Positions 25,664 to 35,288 of a DNA stretch of 64,000 bases are shown one piece after another; position 1 is the first letter of the stretch, and every line of letters starts with the position of its first letter. The notes under the pieces were generated by a model. That model searched no databases. It was given only the letters and a program-made list of their open reading frames with translations, and had not been told where the DNA came from. This DNA is from Flavobacterium sp. (lineage in GTDB: Bacteria > Bacteroidota > Bacteroidia > Flavobacteriales > Flavobacteriaceae): the NCBI GenBank assembly GCA_021740105.1, contig JAIPAM010000001.1:594119-658118 (forward strand), in the 5' to 3' direction. Both the position numbers and the translations under genes were made by a program.

Positions 25664-28600
25664 ATGCATAGACCCTCCTTTTCTATATATGACGCGTCTG
25701 CAGGCTCAGGGAAAACCTATGCACTGGTGAAAGAATATCTGAAAATTATTTTGGTCGCCAAGAAAAATGACGCCTATAGAAACATCCTAGCCATAACATT
25801 TACCAATAAGGCGGTTCACGAAATGAAAAGCCGAATTGTAGGTAATTTATTAGAATTTGCTAAAGACAATCCCAACAAAAAAGCGGTTGATTTAATGCAG
25901 GTTTTGTCAGGCGAAACAAAACTCTCGATTTCTGAAATTCAAATTAAATCCAAGCAAATCATAAAGCATATTATTCATAATTATGCCGCTTTTGATATTT
26001 CAACCATTGATAAATTCACTCACAAAGTGATTCGTGCTTTTGCCCACGATTTAAATTTACCGATGACTTTTGAAGTGACTTTAGATACTGAAAACCTTTT
26101 AACTGAAGCGGTTGATGCCATAATCTCGCAAGCTGGGGAAGACGATGTATTAACTAATTTGCTCATCGATTTCACGATGCAAAAAACGGACGAAGATAAA
26201 AGTTGGGATATCTCTAGGGAAATTTTAGACACAGGGCGTTTACTTCTCAATGAAAATAATAGAGAAGAAATTACTCATTTCCAAGATAAATCCATCACTG
26301 AATTTATTGAAATAAAAAATAAAGTTGCCCAATCTTGTAAAGTAATTGACAAGGAAAATTCGGAGTTGGCCAAAAGTTTGTTAGTGCTAATTGATAAAAA
26401 AGGAATAGATATAAAATCATTTTCAGCTGGACATTTTCCCAATCATTTGCATACTATCGCTTCCGAAAAATTCAATCCTAACAATAAAACGTACCATGAA
26501 TTTGAAGATATAAAAATCAATAAAGCAGCGAAAGACAAATTAGAAATCGAGGCAATAATTCCTGAACTCTTGAGTGTTTTGGATGTGATTTATACAAAAT
26601 TTGAAAAAAGAGAATTCTACAATGCCTTCCTAAAAAATATCACCCCTCTTTCATTATTAAATACTGTAAGTAACGAATTAGCTAAAATTCAGAAAGAGCA
26701 AAATGTACTTTCTATTGCTGAGTTTAATGCCATTATTTATAATGAAATTCAAAACCAACCTGCGCCTTTTATATACGAAAGACTGGGGGAACGTTATCGA
26801 CACTTTTTTATTGACGAATTTCAGGATACTTCCGAAATGCAATGGCAGAATTTAATTCCGTTAATTGATAATGCCACCTCAAGTGAAATTGAAGGAGAAA
26901 AAGGGACATTGATGATTGTGGGCGATCCAAAACAGTCCATTTACAGATGGCGAGGCGGGAAAGCCGAACAATTTATAGAATTGAGTAAAGGTAAAAATCC
27001 GTTTAATAATCCAGAGTTGGAATTATTTAAATTAGGCACCAATTATAGAAGCTATTCTCAAATAATCGATTTTAATAATAAGTTGTTTTATTATTTATCG
27101 ACTGAATTTACCAATTTAGATTATCAAGATTTATATGAAAATCACAGTCGACAAGAAGAAAATAGTAAAAAAGGGGGCTATGTAAACATTTCTTTTATTC
27201 CAAAATTAGAAAATTCTTCTGAAGAAGAGGACGCGTTAGATAAAATAGAATTGTATTTGCAAGCCACATTAAAAACAATTGAAAAAGTAAAGTCGGAAGG
27301 TTTTGAATACCAAGAAATTGTAATTCTAACTAGAAAAAGAGCGCAAGGAACAGCGGTTGCAAATTATCTAATTGAAAATAATATTCCTATAATTTCCTCT
27401 GAAACATTAATGATTCAAAATTCTTCTGAGGTGCAACTGATAATCAATGTTTTGAAATATTTAAATAATAGTTCAGACATTGAGGCCAAAGCTAGTTTCT
27501 TACTTTATATTGCAAATAAAGTTCAGAGTGGTTTACCTGTCCATGATTTTATTGCCAAAGGAAAGGAAAAATCTAATGAAAAAGAATTTGAAGCATGGTT
27601 AACCCAATTTGATATTTCGCTTTCATTTCAAGACATTAGAAAGAAATCTTTGTATGAAGCGGTGGAAATTATTGTGAGTAAATTCATATCCCCAACGCAA
27701 AGCGGAAATGCCTATGTTCAATATTTCATCGATATCGTTTTGGAACGCGATGTTAGAAACCAATCTGGAATTGCCGATTTTTTAACTTATTGGAGTAAAA
27801 ATAAAGACAAATTCAGCATTCCATCACCTGAGGGTAAAAATGCAATTCGGATAATGACCATTCATAAATCAAAGGGACTAGAATTCCCTGTGGTTATTAT
27901 GCCCTTTGCAGATGAAGATTATTTGCGCAAACCAAAAGACAAATTGTGGCTTGACGCCGAACAAGAAACCTTTGGATTGCCTAAAGTTTTAATTGATAAT
28001 AGTAGTTCAGTTGAGAATTTTGGTGAAGAAGCGGCAACAGTATTCCAAGAAAAAAAGCAAGAAGAATTATTGGATAACATCAATGTTTTATATGTGGCAT
28101 TAACTCGAGCTGAAGAACAGTTGTATGTAGTTTCTAGTTTTTTGGAGCCCAATAAAGTTGGTAAATATCCCTATAATATGGCATCGTTCTTCATAGAATA
28201 TTTAATAGCTATTGAAGTGTTCAATCCAAGTGTTTTAGAATATGAATTTGGAAATAGTACTAAATTATCAGAAGTAATTGAAGTCACTGATGAAACCAAT
28301 ACGATTACATCTGTAAGTCAAGTTTTAGATCCTAAAAACATCAAAATTGCCCAGCGGGAAGCATTAATGTGGGGAACGCATCAGCAAGAAGCCATAGAAT
28401 ATGGCAATATAATTCATGAAATATTATCCTTTGTAAAAACGCACTTTGATATAGATTTAGCGATACAAAAAGCAATAGAGAACGGTCTAATAACTTCAAA
28501 TCAAAAAGAAATTGTTTTGAAAAGTATTCAGGGAATTGTATTTAATAAAGAATTAGAAAGTTATTTTTCTCAAGGAAATGAAATCTTAAATGAACAAGCA

Positions 28601-28816
28601 ATTATCCAAAAAGAAGGAAATACAATCAAGCCAGACCGAATGGTGTTGACAAAAAACAAGGAGGTCTATCTTTTGGATTATAAAACAGGAAATCACAATC
28701 AAAAATACCAACTGCAATTGGAAAATTATCAAAATGCAATTGAAAAAATGGGGTTAAAAGTTACCAAAAAAGCGTTAGTATACATTGGAAAAGAAATTAA
28801 CGTAGTAAATTTGTAA
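25664..28816 (+). CDS. addA: AddA-like UvrD helicase with C-terminal PD-(D/E)XK nuclease
   Basis: The 1050-residue protein processes double-strand DNA ends for recombination. Helicase motif I is DASAGSGKT (10-18); ITFTNKAVHEMKSRI is motif Ia. IDEFQDTSEMQW is motif II, GDPKQSIYRWRGG motif III, TIHKSKGLEFPVV motif V and LYVALTRAEEQLYV motif VI. The end carries YGNIIHEIL and YLLDYKTGN, a RecB-type nuclease. The likely partner is the AddB-like protein at 31599-34364; kbl and ompA lie between them. The gene abuts the GNAT gene upstream. Confidence 0.92.
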   Translation: MHRPSFSIYDASAGSGKTYALVKEYLKIILVAKKNDAYRNILAITFTNKAVHEMKSRIVGNLLEFAKDNPNKKAVDLMQVLSGETKLSISEIQIKSKQIIKHIIHNYAAFDISTIDKFTHKVIRAFAHDLNLPMTFEVTLDTENLLTEAVDAIISQAGEDDVLTNLLIDFTMQKTDEDKSWDISREILDTGRLLLNENNREEITHFQDKSITEFIEIKNKVAQSCKVIDKENSELAKSLLVLIDKKGIDIKSFSAGHFPNHLHTIASEKFNPNNKTYHEFEDIKINKAAKDKLEIEAIIPELLSVLDVIYTKFEKREFYNAFLKNITPLSLLNTVSNELAKIQKEQNVLSIAEFNAIIYNEIQNQPAPFIYERLGERYRHFFIDEFQDTSEMQWQNLIPLIDNATSSEIEGEKGTLMIVGDPKQSIYRWRGGKAEQFIELSKGKNPFNNPELELFKLGTNYRSYSQIIDFNNKLFYYLSTEFTNLDYQDLYENHSRQEENSKKGGYVNISFIPKLENSSEEEDALDKIELYLQATLKTIEKVKSEGFEYQEIVILTRKRAQGTAVANYLIENNIPIISSETLMIQNSSEVQLIINVLKYLNNSSDIEAKASFLLYIANKVQSGLPVHDFIAKGKEKSNEKEFEAWLTQFDISLSFQDIRKKSLYEAVEIIVSKFISPTQSGNAYVQYFIDIVLERDVRNQSGIADFLTYWSKNKDKFSIPSPEGKNAIRIMTIHKSKGLEFPVVIMPFADEDYLRKPKDKLWLDAEQETFGLPKVLIDNSSSVENFGEEAATVFQEKKQEELLDNINVLYVALTRAEEQLYVVSSFLEPNKVGKYPYNMASFFIEYLIAIEVFNPSVLEYEFGNSTKLSEVIEVTDETNTITSVSQVLDPKNIKIAQREALMWGTHQQEAIEYGNIIHEILSFVKTHFDIDLAIQKAIENGLITSNQKEIVLKSIQGIVFNKELESYFSQGNEILNEQAIIQKEGNTIKPDRMVLTKNKEVYLLDYKTGNHNQKYQLQLENYQNAIEKMGLKVTKKALVYIGKEINVVNL
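28785..28813 (+). promoter_or_regulatory. Predicted kbl promoter
   Basis: TTG (28785-28787), an 18-base spacer and TAAATTTG (28806-28813) match both promoter elements exactly. The box lies inside the last codons of the AddA-like gene, 27 bases before the kbl ATG. Confidence 0.6.
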
Positions 28817-28840
28817 AAATTAAAAAACTAAACTAAAAAA

Positions 28841-30031
28841 ATGTACGGTAAAATTCAACAATTTCTTCAGTCGGAATTGGCAACAATCGAAGAAAACGGG
28901 ATCTTTAAAAGAGAGAGAATTATAACATCTACTCAAGGAGCAGAAATTACGGTTAACGGAGAAAAGGTATTGAACTTTTGCGCTAATAATTATTTAGGAC
29001 TGTCTTCACATCCAGAAGTAGTTCAAGCCGCAAAAGACACATTAGATTCACACGGATTTGGAATGTCATCTGTTCGATTTATCTGTGGAACCCAAGACAT
29101 TCATAAAACATTGGAAAGAAAAATCGCTGAATTTTATGGCACTGAAGATACTATTTTGTATGCTGCTGCTTTTGATGCCAATGGAGGTGTTTTCGAACCC
29201 TTATTAGGGGAACAAGATTGTATAATTTCTGATAGCTTAAATCACGCGTCAATTATTGATGGCGTTCGCTTGTGTAAAGCAGCCCGTTATCGCTATGAAA
29301 ATAGTAATATGCAAGATTTGGAAGTGCAATTAATAAAAGCAACTGAGGCGGGAACTCGGTTTAAATTAATAGTTACCGACGGGGTTTTCTCGATGGACGG
29401 CTTGGTAGCTCCGTTAGATAAAATTTGTGATTTGGCCGATAAATATGACGCCCTAGTTATGGTTGACGAATGCCATGCTGCAGGATTTATTGGCGCCACT
29501 GGTAAAGGGACACCAGAGGCAAAAGGGGTCATGGGTCGTGTAGATATTATCACAGGAACATTAGGAAAGGCTTTAGGAGGAGCAATGGGAGGTTATACCA
29601 CAGCTAAAAAAGAGATCATTGAAATATTGAGACAGCGTTCGCGTCCTTATTTATTTTCAAATTCTTTAGCGCCAGCTATTGTTGGTGCTTCAATCAAGGT
29701 GTTTGAATTATTAGAAAACGATACCACATTAAGAGACACTCTTGAAGCAAATACAAATTATTTCAAATCTGGAATGAAAAAAGCTGGATTTGACATTATT
29801 GATGGTGATTCTGCTATTGTACCGGTCATGCTTTATGACGCAAAATTAGCTCAGGTCATGGCAAACGAACTACTAAAAAAAGGAATTTATGTAATTGGCT
29901 TCTTTTTCCCTGTAGTTCCAAAGGAAAAAGCGCGTATCAGAGTTCAATTGTCAGCAGCTCATACTAAAGACCATTTGGACAAGGCAATAGCTGCCTTTAT
30001 TGAAGTTGGGAAAATATTAAAGGTCATTTAA
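28841..30031 (+). CDS. kbl: Glycine C-acetyltransferase (2-amino-3-ketobutyrate CoA ligase)
   Basis: Kbl is a PLP enzyme of the alpha-oxoamine synthase family that splits 2-amino-3-ketobutyrate with CoA into glycine and acetyl-CoA, the second step of threonine breakdown. The PLP lysine is Lys243 in [26 protein letters not shown] and [11 protein letters not shown] are the other cofactor motifs. The 396-residue length matches Kbl. BioF and serine palmitoyltransferase are relatives, but [16 protein letters not shown] and [14 protein letters not shown] fit Kbl best. Threonine dehydrogenase, its usual partner, is not in the window. Confidence 0.93.
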   Translation: MYGKIQQFLQSELATIEENGIFKRERIITSTQGAEITVNGEKVLNFCANNYLGLSSHPEVVQAAKDTLDSHGFGMSSVRFICGTQDIHKTLERKIAEFYGTEDTILYAAAFDANGGVFEPLLGEQDCIISDSLNHASIIDGVRLCKAARYRYENSNMQDLEVQLIKATEAGTRFKLIVTDGVFSMDGLVAPLDKICDLADKYDALVMVDECHAAGFIGATGKGTPEAKGVMGRVDIITGTLGKALGGAMGGYTTAKKEIIEILRQRSRPYLFSNSLAPAIVGASIKVFELLENDTTLRDTLEANTNYFKSGMKKAGFDIIDGDSAIVPVMLYDAKLAQVMANELLKKGIYVIGFFFPVVPKEKARIRVQLSAAHTKDHLDKAIAAFIEVGKILKVI

Positions 30032-30072
30032 ATTATAACGAATTACGATAAATCAAATTTTTAACAATTCCC

Positions 30073-30103
30073 TTTGTATTTAAATTAATACTTATTACTT
30101 TTG
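30073..30103 (+). promoter_or_regulatory. Predicted ompA promoter (near-consensus)
   Basis: TTTG (30073-30076), a 19-base spacer and TACTTTTG (30096-30103) match both Bacteroidota promoter elements. This is the best promoter match in the window, as expected for an abundant outer-membrane protein. Confidence 0.75.
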
Positions 30104-30136
30104 CGGAATATTTACTAAAAATTAAACAAAACAAAT

Positions 30137-31537
30137 ATGAAACATTTAAACAAATTAATTATCGTTGGTGCGTTATTAGTTGGGTTTTTAACTCAAGCTC
30201 AAGACGCTAACAATCCTTGGTCATTATCTTTTGGTGCTAATGCAGTTGATACTAGAGTAAGTGCAGCTTCAAGCTTAAAAGATCAATTTTCTAACTATTT
30301 TAACAGAAAAGAAAATTGGAATGCTGTTCCCTCTTTGTCTTACCTAAGTGTGTCAAAATATGTTGGTGACAACATCTCTTTTGGAGTTACAGGGTCTGTA
30401 AATAAAATGACAAAGTTTGTAAATAAAATGGACGCTAATGGAGATTATTCTGTTATTAACCCAGGAGATTTAAACTATTTTGGTGTTGATTTAAACATTA
30501 AATACAGCTTTATGAACTTAATAGGTTCAAAACATTTTGATCCAACTGCCAACATTGGAGGGGGTTATACTTTCTTAGAAGATGTAAGCTCAGGTACAAT
30601 GAATGCTGGATTAGGTTTAACTTATTGGATGAGTGATTTTGTTGGAATTTCTGTTCAATCGAATTACAAACATTCATTTGATGATGCAAGAATGCCAGGT
30701 GTAGATGTGCCTTCACACATGCAACATTTTGCAGGAATCACCTTCAAATTTGGAGGGACAGATACTGATAAAGATGGTATTTATGATAATCAAGATGCAT
30801 GTCCTGAAGTTCCTGGTTTAAAACAATTCAAAGGATGCCCTGATACTGACGGTGATGGAATTGTGGATGCAAGCGATGCTTGTCCAGACGCTGCAGGTTC
30901 AGTGGCTATGAATGGTTGTCCTGATACTGACGGTGATGGAGTTGCTGACAAAGAGGATGCTTGTCCTGAAGTGGCAGGTTTAAAAGCTTTAAAAGGATGT
31001 CCTGATACTGATGGTGATGGAACTACTGACAAAGCAGACAAATGTCCAAATATCAAAGGACCAAAAGAAAATGCGGGTTGCCCTTGGCCAGATACTGACG
31101 GAGATTCAGTATTAGATAAAGATGATAAATGTCCTACTGAAAAAGGAACTGTTGCTAACAATGGTTGTCCAGAAATTTCTCAAGCAACAATAAATGCTTT
31201 AGATGGTTATGCTAAAACAATATTGTTCAACACCGGAAAAGCATCTTTCCAAAAGCAAACATTACCAGTTTTAGTTTCAATCGCTGGAATTTTAAAAGAA
31301 AATCCTACAGCTAAATTTACAATTTCTGGTCATACAGATACAGTTGGAAATGCTGCATCTAACATGAAACTTTCTAAAGAAAGAGCAGCAGCAGTTAAAA
31401 ACTTTTTAGTAACTAATGGAGTAGCGGCAGACAGATTAACTTCTGAAGGTTTTGGAGACACTCAACCTGCTGACAACAATACTACTTCAAAAGGTAGAAC
31501 TAATAACAGAAGAGTAGAAGTGAAATACGTTAAATAA
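30137..31537 (+). CDS. OmpA-family outer-membrane protein with thrombospondin type-3 repeats
   Basis: The 466-residue protein has a signal peptide ending LTQAQ, an N-terminal beta-barrel (about 25-207, ending [10 protein letters not shown]), five calcium-binding TSP3-type repeats (about 208-345; DTDGDGxxDxxDxCP) and a C-terminal OmpA peptidoglycan-binding domain (about 355-466; [13 protein letters not shown] and [12 protein letters not shown]). It links the outer membrane to peptidoglycan. The TSP3 repeats also make imperfect tandem DNA repeats at about 30760-31170. A strong promoter precedes it and a terminator follows, so it is its own unit, sitting between the two halves of the Add pair. 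Confidence 0.96.
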   Translation: MKHLNKLIIVGALLVGFLTQAQDANNPWSLSFGANAVDTRVSAASSLKDQFSNYFNRKENWNAVPSLSYLSVSKYVGDNISFGVTGSVNKMTKFVNKMDANGDYSVINPGDLNYFGVDLNIKYSFMNLIGSKHFDPTANIGGGYTFLEDVSSGTMNAGLGLTYWMSDFVGISVQSNYKHSFDDARMPGVDVPSHMQHFAGITFKFGGTDTDKDGIYDNQDACPEVPGLKQFKGCPDTDGDGIVDASDACPDAAGSVAMNGCPDTDGDGVADKEDACPEVAGLKALKGCPDTDGDGTTDKADKCPNIKGPKENAGCPWPDTDGDSVLDKDDKCPTEKGTVANNGCPEISQATINALDGYAKTILFNTGKASFQKQTLPVLVSIAGILKENPTAKFTISGHTDTVGNAASNMKLSKERAAAVKNFLVTNGVAADRLTSEGFGDTQPADNNTTSKGRTNNRRVEVKYVK

Positions 31538-31554
31538 TTCACTCATAATATTTT

Positions 31555-31587
31555 TAAAAACGCCTCGATTTATCGGGGCGTTTTTTT
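31555..31587 (+). terminator. Rho-independent terminator after ompA
   Basis: CGCCTCGAT (31561-31569) pairs with ATCGGGGCG (31572-31580) with one wobble and a TT loop, followed by seven T. It ends 11 bases before the AddB-like start. Confidence 0.9.
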
Positions 31588-31598
31588 ATATTTATAAA

Positions 31599-34364
31599 AT
31601 GATAGGATCGACTTTTTTAGATAAAATAGCCCAAGAAATTATTAGAGATTATTCAGATAATCTTTCGAATACTGTTGTGATCTTACCGAATAAAAGAGCT
31701 AAAATATTTTTAATTGAAGCACTAAAGAACCAGATTGAGAGTAATATTATTTGCCCTAATATTATCAGTATTGAAGATTTTATTCAAGATATTTCTGAAA
31801 TACGATCCATTGACTCAATTGAATTAGTTTTTGAATTCTATGAAGTTTATCTAAAGCTAACCGACGTAAAAAGCCAACAGTCATTTGATTTATTTGCCAA
31901 TTGGGCCAAAATGCTTTTGCAAGATTTTAATGAAATTGACCGGTATTTATTAGATCCAAATCATGTGCTTTCCTATTTAAAAGATATTGAAGATATAAAA
32001 AAATGGGGAATTGAAGTTGAAAACAAAACTAAATTACTAGAAAATTATATCGATTTTTGGAAGTTATTACCCAACTACTATCAAACTTTTTACCAACATT
32101 TATTGACAAAAGAAATTGGATATCAAGGATTAATTTATCGGGAAGCGGTAAATAAACTAAATTCATTTTCAAAATCTGTACCTGACACAAAGTATGTTTT
32201 TGCTGGCTTTAATGCTCTAAATGCTGCAGAAGAAAAAATTGTTCAAAGCTTATTAGCATCAAATCAAGCTAAGATATATTGGGATATAGATCAAGCATTT
32301 TTAAACGATCCTTATCATGATGCAGGTTTATTCATCCGAAGATTTAAAGATAAATGGACCCATTATAAGTCCAATCCATTTGAATGGATTGCCAATGATT
32401 TTTTAAATGAAAAAAAGGCCATAAACATTATTGGTACTCCAAAAACAATTGGCCAAGCAAAAATTGCAGGTGGAATAATTGAGGGATTAATTGCTAATGA
32501 TCCTTCGATATCTTTGGATAAAGTGGCGGTTGTTTTAGGTGATGAAAATATGCTAATCCCTTTACTATATTCACTTCCTTCAAGTGTTGGTTCACTTAAT
32601 ATTACTATGGGTTTTTCAAGCAAGAACAATCCTGCCCAAATATTAATTGCCAAATTGTTTAAAATGCATACGGCTGCTTTATCCAGAAACGGCAAAAACT
32701 ATGTTTTTTATTATAAAGACATATTGGGAATTTTGACCCATCCATTAATTGAACCGTATTCCAATACTAGTGCGTTAGTTAATACTATTATTCAATACAA
32801 TTATACCTTTATTACACATCAAAAGATTATTGAATTAAATCCAAATCCGAGTGAATTGTTCCTTTTATTATTTGGAAAATGGGAAGAAGGTACTTTAAAA
32901 GTTCTAGGTGATATTTCTCAATTATTGCAAACCATTAAAGGAAATTTAAGCAATGATAATGAAGAGGAAAAAATCACAAAAGCATTTGTTTTTTCAATTT
33001 TTAAAGTCATAAATAAATTAATCAGTTATTATTCAAAATACGATCATATCAATACTATTGATACTCTTCATGCGATTTATAAACAAGTAATTGATCTTGC
33101 TGAGGTTTCCTTTGAAGGAGAACCCTTAAATGGATTGCAAATTATGGGAGTTTTAGAAAGTCGTGTTTTAGACTTTGAAACAGTTATTATAACTTCTTTA
33201 AATGAGGGGAAATTACCAGCTGGTAAATCGCAAAATTCATTTATACCCTATGATGTTAAAAGGGAATTAGAACTTCCAACATTCAAAGAAAAAGACGCCA
33301 TTTATACCTATCACTTTTACCATTTGTTGCAAAGAGCAAAAAATATTTACCTTCTTTACAATACCGAAAGCGAAGGGCTAGATGCAGGTGAAAAAAGTCG
33401 ATTTATAACGCAGTTGCAAGTAGAATATTCAAGCCAACATGATTTAAAACCTAAAATTTATAATGCGATTCTTCCCGAAAAAGCCAATCAACCAATGGCG
33501 ATTCCAAAATCGGAATCGGTTATGGATCGTTTGAAAGAAATTGCCGAAAAAGGGTTTTCACCTACCACTTTAACCAGCTATATTAGAAATCCAATTCAGT
33601 TTTATTTCCAAAAGATTTTAAAAATTAAAGAAGTAGAAGAAGTGGAAGAGAATATTGCTGTCAATACTTTAGGGACAATTATTCATGAAACTCTAAAATC
33701 TTTATATGAACCGTTTATTGGTAAATTTATTTCTGAAAGTGAGCTGCTAAATTGTATCAAGCAAATTGATGCTGAAGTAATGAAACAATTTAAAATAGTA
33801 TACAAAGAAGGGGAAATAAAAAAAGGAAGAAACTTATTAGCTTTTGAAGTAGCCAAACGCAATGTATATAATTTTTTGAAAGTGGAATTAGAGAGCGTTA
33901 TTTCAGGTGATGCAATTAAAATACTTGCATTAGAACAACCGTTTGAGCGAACTTTTGAGCATTTGAGTTTGCCTTTTCCAATAAAAATTGGCGGATCGGT
34001 AGATAGAATTGAGTTGCGAAATGGAGTGCTAAGAATTATAGACTATAAAACTGGCCGTGTCGATAAAAATACAGTAACCTTAACTACCTGGGCAGATCTT
34101 ACTAAAGATATCGCGAATGAGAAAATAATCCAAATACTAGCTTATGCTTTTATGTATGAAGAATTGGCTGCAGAGCAACCGATGGAAGCCGGAATTATTT
34201 CCTTCAAAAATTTGAAATCAGGGTTTTTACCTTTTACTTTTAAAGAAGGAAAAGAACTTAATACGATTATCAGTAAAGAAACAATTAACCAGTATTTAGA
34301 ACAAATTGCAATTTTGTTGGTTGAGATTTTTGACCAAAATATTCCGTTTGAAGAGAAAGTTTAG
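31599..34364 (+). CDS. addB: AddB-like PD-(D/E)XK nuclease
   Basis: The 921-residue protein has degenerate helicase-like N-terminal parts (NTVVILPNKRAKIFLIEALK; VVLGDENMLIPLLYSLP). Its C-terminal RecB-type nuclease has TLGTIIHETLKSLYEPFIG, GGSVDRIELRNGVLRIIDYKTG (catalytic Asp and DYK) and IQILAYAFMYEE. It probably pairs with the AddA-like protein to resect DNA ends. The four cysteines that hold the 4Fe-4S cluster in Bacillus AddB are not seen: the usual C-P-x-x-F-x-F position reads RNPIQFYF. It starts 11 bases after the ompA terminator; I see no clear promoter of its own. Confidence 0.85.
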   Translation: MIGSTFLDKIAQEIIRDYSDNLSNTVVILPNKRAKIFLIEALKNQIESNIICPNIISIEDFIQDISEIRSIDSIELVFEFYEVYLKLTDVKSQQSFDLFANWAKMLLQDFNEIDRYLLDPNHVLSYLKDIEDIKKWGIEVENKTKLLENYIDFWKLLPNYYQTFYQHLLTKEIGYQGLIYREAVNKLNSFSKSVPDTKYVFAGFNALNAAEEKIVQSLLASNQAKIYWDIDQAFLNDPYHDAGLFIRRFKDKWTHYKSNPFEWIANDFLNEKKAINIIGTPKTIGQAKIAGGIIEGLIANDPSISLDKVAVVLGDENMLIPLLYSLPSSVGSLNITMGFSSKNNPAQILIAKLFKMHTAALSRNGKNYVFYYKDILGILTHPLIEPYSNTSALVNTIIQYNYTFITHQKIIELNPNPSELFLLLFGKWEEGTLKVLGDISQLLQTIKGNLSNDNEEEKITKAFVFSIFKVINKLISYYSKYDHINTIDTLHAIYKQVIDLAEVSFEGEPLNGLQIMGVLESRVLDFETVIITSLNEGKLPAGKSQNSFIPYDVKRELELPTFKEKDAIYTYHFYHLLQRAKNIYLLYNTESEGLDAGEKSRFITQLQVEYSSQHDLKPKIYNAILPEKANQPMAIPKSESVMDRLKEIAEKGFSPTTLTSYIRNPIQFYFQKILKIKEVEEVEENIAVNTLGTIIHETLKSLYEPFIGKFISESELLNCIKQIDAEVMKQFKIVYKEGEIKKGRNLLAFEVAKRNVYNFLKVELESVISGDAIKILALEQPFERTFEHLSLPFPIKIGGSVDRIELRNGVLRIIDYKTGRVDKNTVTLTTWADLTKDIANEKIIQILAYAFMYEELAAEQPMEAGIISFKNLKSGFLPFTFKEGKELNTIISKETINQYLEQIAILLVEIFDQNIPFEEKV

Positions 34365-34397
34365 TTTTTTTTTCGCCACAAAAGAAGCAAAAAAAGG

Positions 34398-35180
34398 CTA
34401 AATTTTATTTAGAAAACTAACGATAACTTTTTCTAATTCTTCTTTATTTTCAATGTGGCTCATGTGACCATCAGGAAAAGAAATTAATTCGGTATTGGTT
34501 GCTACTATTTGAGAGACATTGTCTTTGTATAGTAATACTCCGTCTTTTTCTCCCAGAATTAACAACTTTGGAAAATCAGTTTCTTTCAGAATAAATTGCC
34601 TGTCTTTTCTAATTTTCATGCCTTCCAAGGAAGCAACTATTCCTCGCAAAGGGGTTTTTAAAGCTTCTAATTTTACGTTTTCAATTTCATTTTTAAGGAG
34701 GTCACGATTGTTTTCACTAAATAAATTAGCAATCGACATTCGCACAAAATTGATGTAATTCTGTTTTACCGCTTTAATGGCACGATCTCGATTTATTTTT
34801 CGTTCAATACTATCTTCTAGCGCAGTTGAATTTAATAAAACTAGCCCTTTTACTTTATTTATATGTAATTCCGCAAACGCCAATGCTATATAACCACCCA
34901 TTGAATGCCCTATAAAAACTGCCTTTCTAATTCTAAGGTGCGATAAAATTGCGTCTACAATTTCAGCATTTTCTTCCATAGAATGAACATAACCAATACA
35001 ATCCGTTTCTCCATGACCCAATAAATCAATGGAAATAACTCGGTTCTTTTTGGCTAATGAAGGAACCAATTCTCGCCACATTGTTTTGTTTTCTAAAAAA
35101 CCGTGAAGTAAAACCACAGCAGTTCCTTTTCCAATATCGGAAAATGAAATTGCAGTATTTTTGTAGAGAATTTGTTTCAT
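34398..35180 (-). CDS. Alpha/beta-fold hydrolase
   Basis: The 260-residue protein has the oxyanion segment LLHGFLENKTMWRELVPSL, the nucleophile elbow GHSMGGYIALAFAE (Ser near residue 94), a catalytic Asp region LILGEKDGVLLY and a catalytic His in DGHMSHIENKEEL. No signal peptide is present, so it is cytoplasmic. The substrate is unknown; relatives include MenH, BioH and carboxylesterases. It is convergent with the AddB-like gene. The upstream aminopeptidase gene is separated by a predicted terminator, so it is probably transcribed alone. Confidence 0.9.
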   Translation of the reverse strand: MKQILYKNTAISFSDIGKGTAVVLLHGFLENKTMWRELVPSLAKKNRVISIDLLGHGETDCIGYVHSMEENAEIVDAILSHLRIRKAVFIGHSMGGYIALAFAELHINKVKGLVLLNSTALEDSIERKINRDRAIKAVKQNYINFVRMSIANLFSENNRDLLKNEIENVKLEALKTPLRGIVASLEGMKIRKDRQFILKETDFPKLLILGEKDGVLLYKDNVSQIVATNTELISFPDGHMSHIENKEELEKVIVSFLNKI

Positions 35181-35221
35181 TATTATAAATGTTAGGCAAA
35201 AATAAGGTTAATATTTCTACA

Positions 35222-35254
35222 AAATAAAAAACGGTTTACATTTCTGCAAACCGT
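35222..35254 (-). terminator. Rho-independent terminator downstream of the aminopeptidase P gene
   Basis: On the minus strand ACGGTTT and AAACCGT (35248-35254 and 35231-35237) form a 7-bp stem, followed by a T-rich run. It lies about 35 bases past the aminopeptidase stop. Confidence 0.7.
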
Positions 35255-35288
35255 CTAGTATCTATTTTTCATTAGTCTTTCATCCAAA

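Noticed and set aside
30790..31161. A 123-codon minus-strand open frame opposite the OmpA TSP3 repeats
   Set aside because: It is the antisense of a repetitive, GC-rich coding region. Its Ser/Pro-rich repeats mirror the DTDGDG repeats and nothing upstream suggests a start.
30760..31170. Tandem DNA repeats that might suggest a CRISPR-like array
   Set aside because: They are in-frame codons for five thrombospondin type-3 repeats; spacing and divergence follow the protein.
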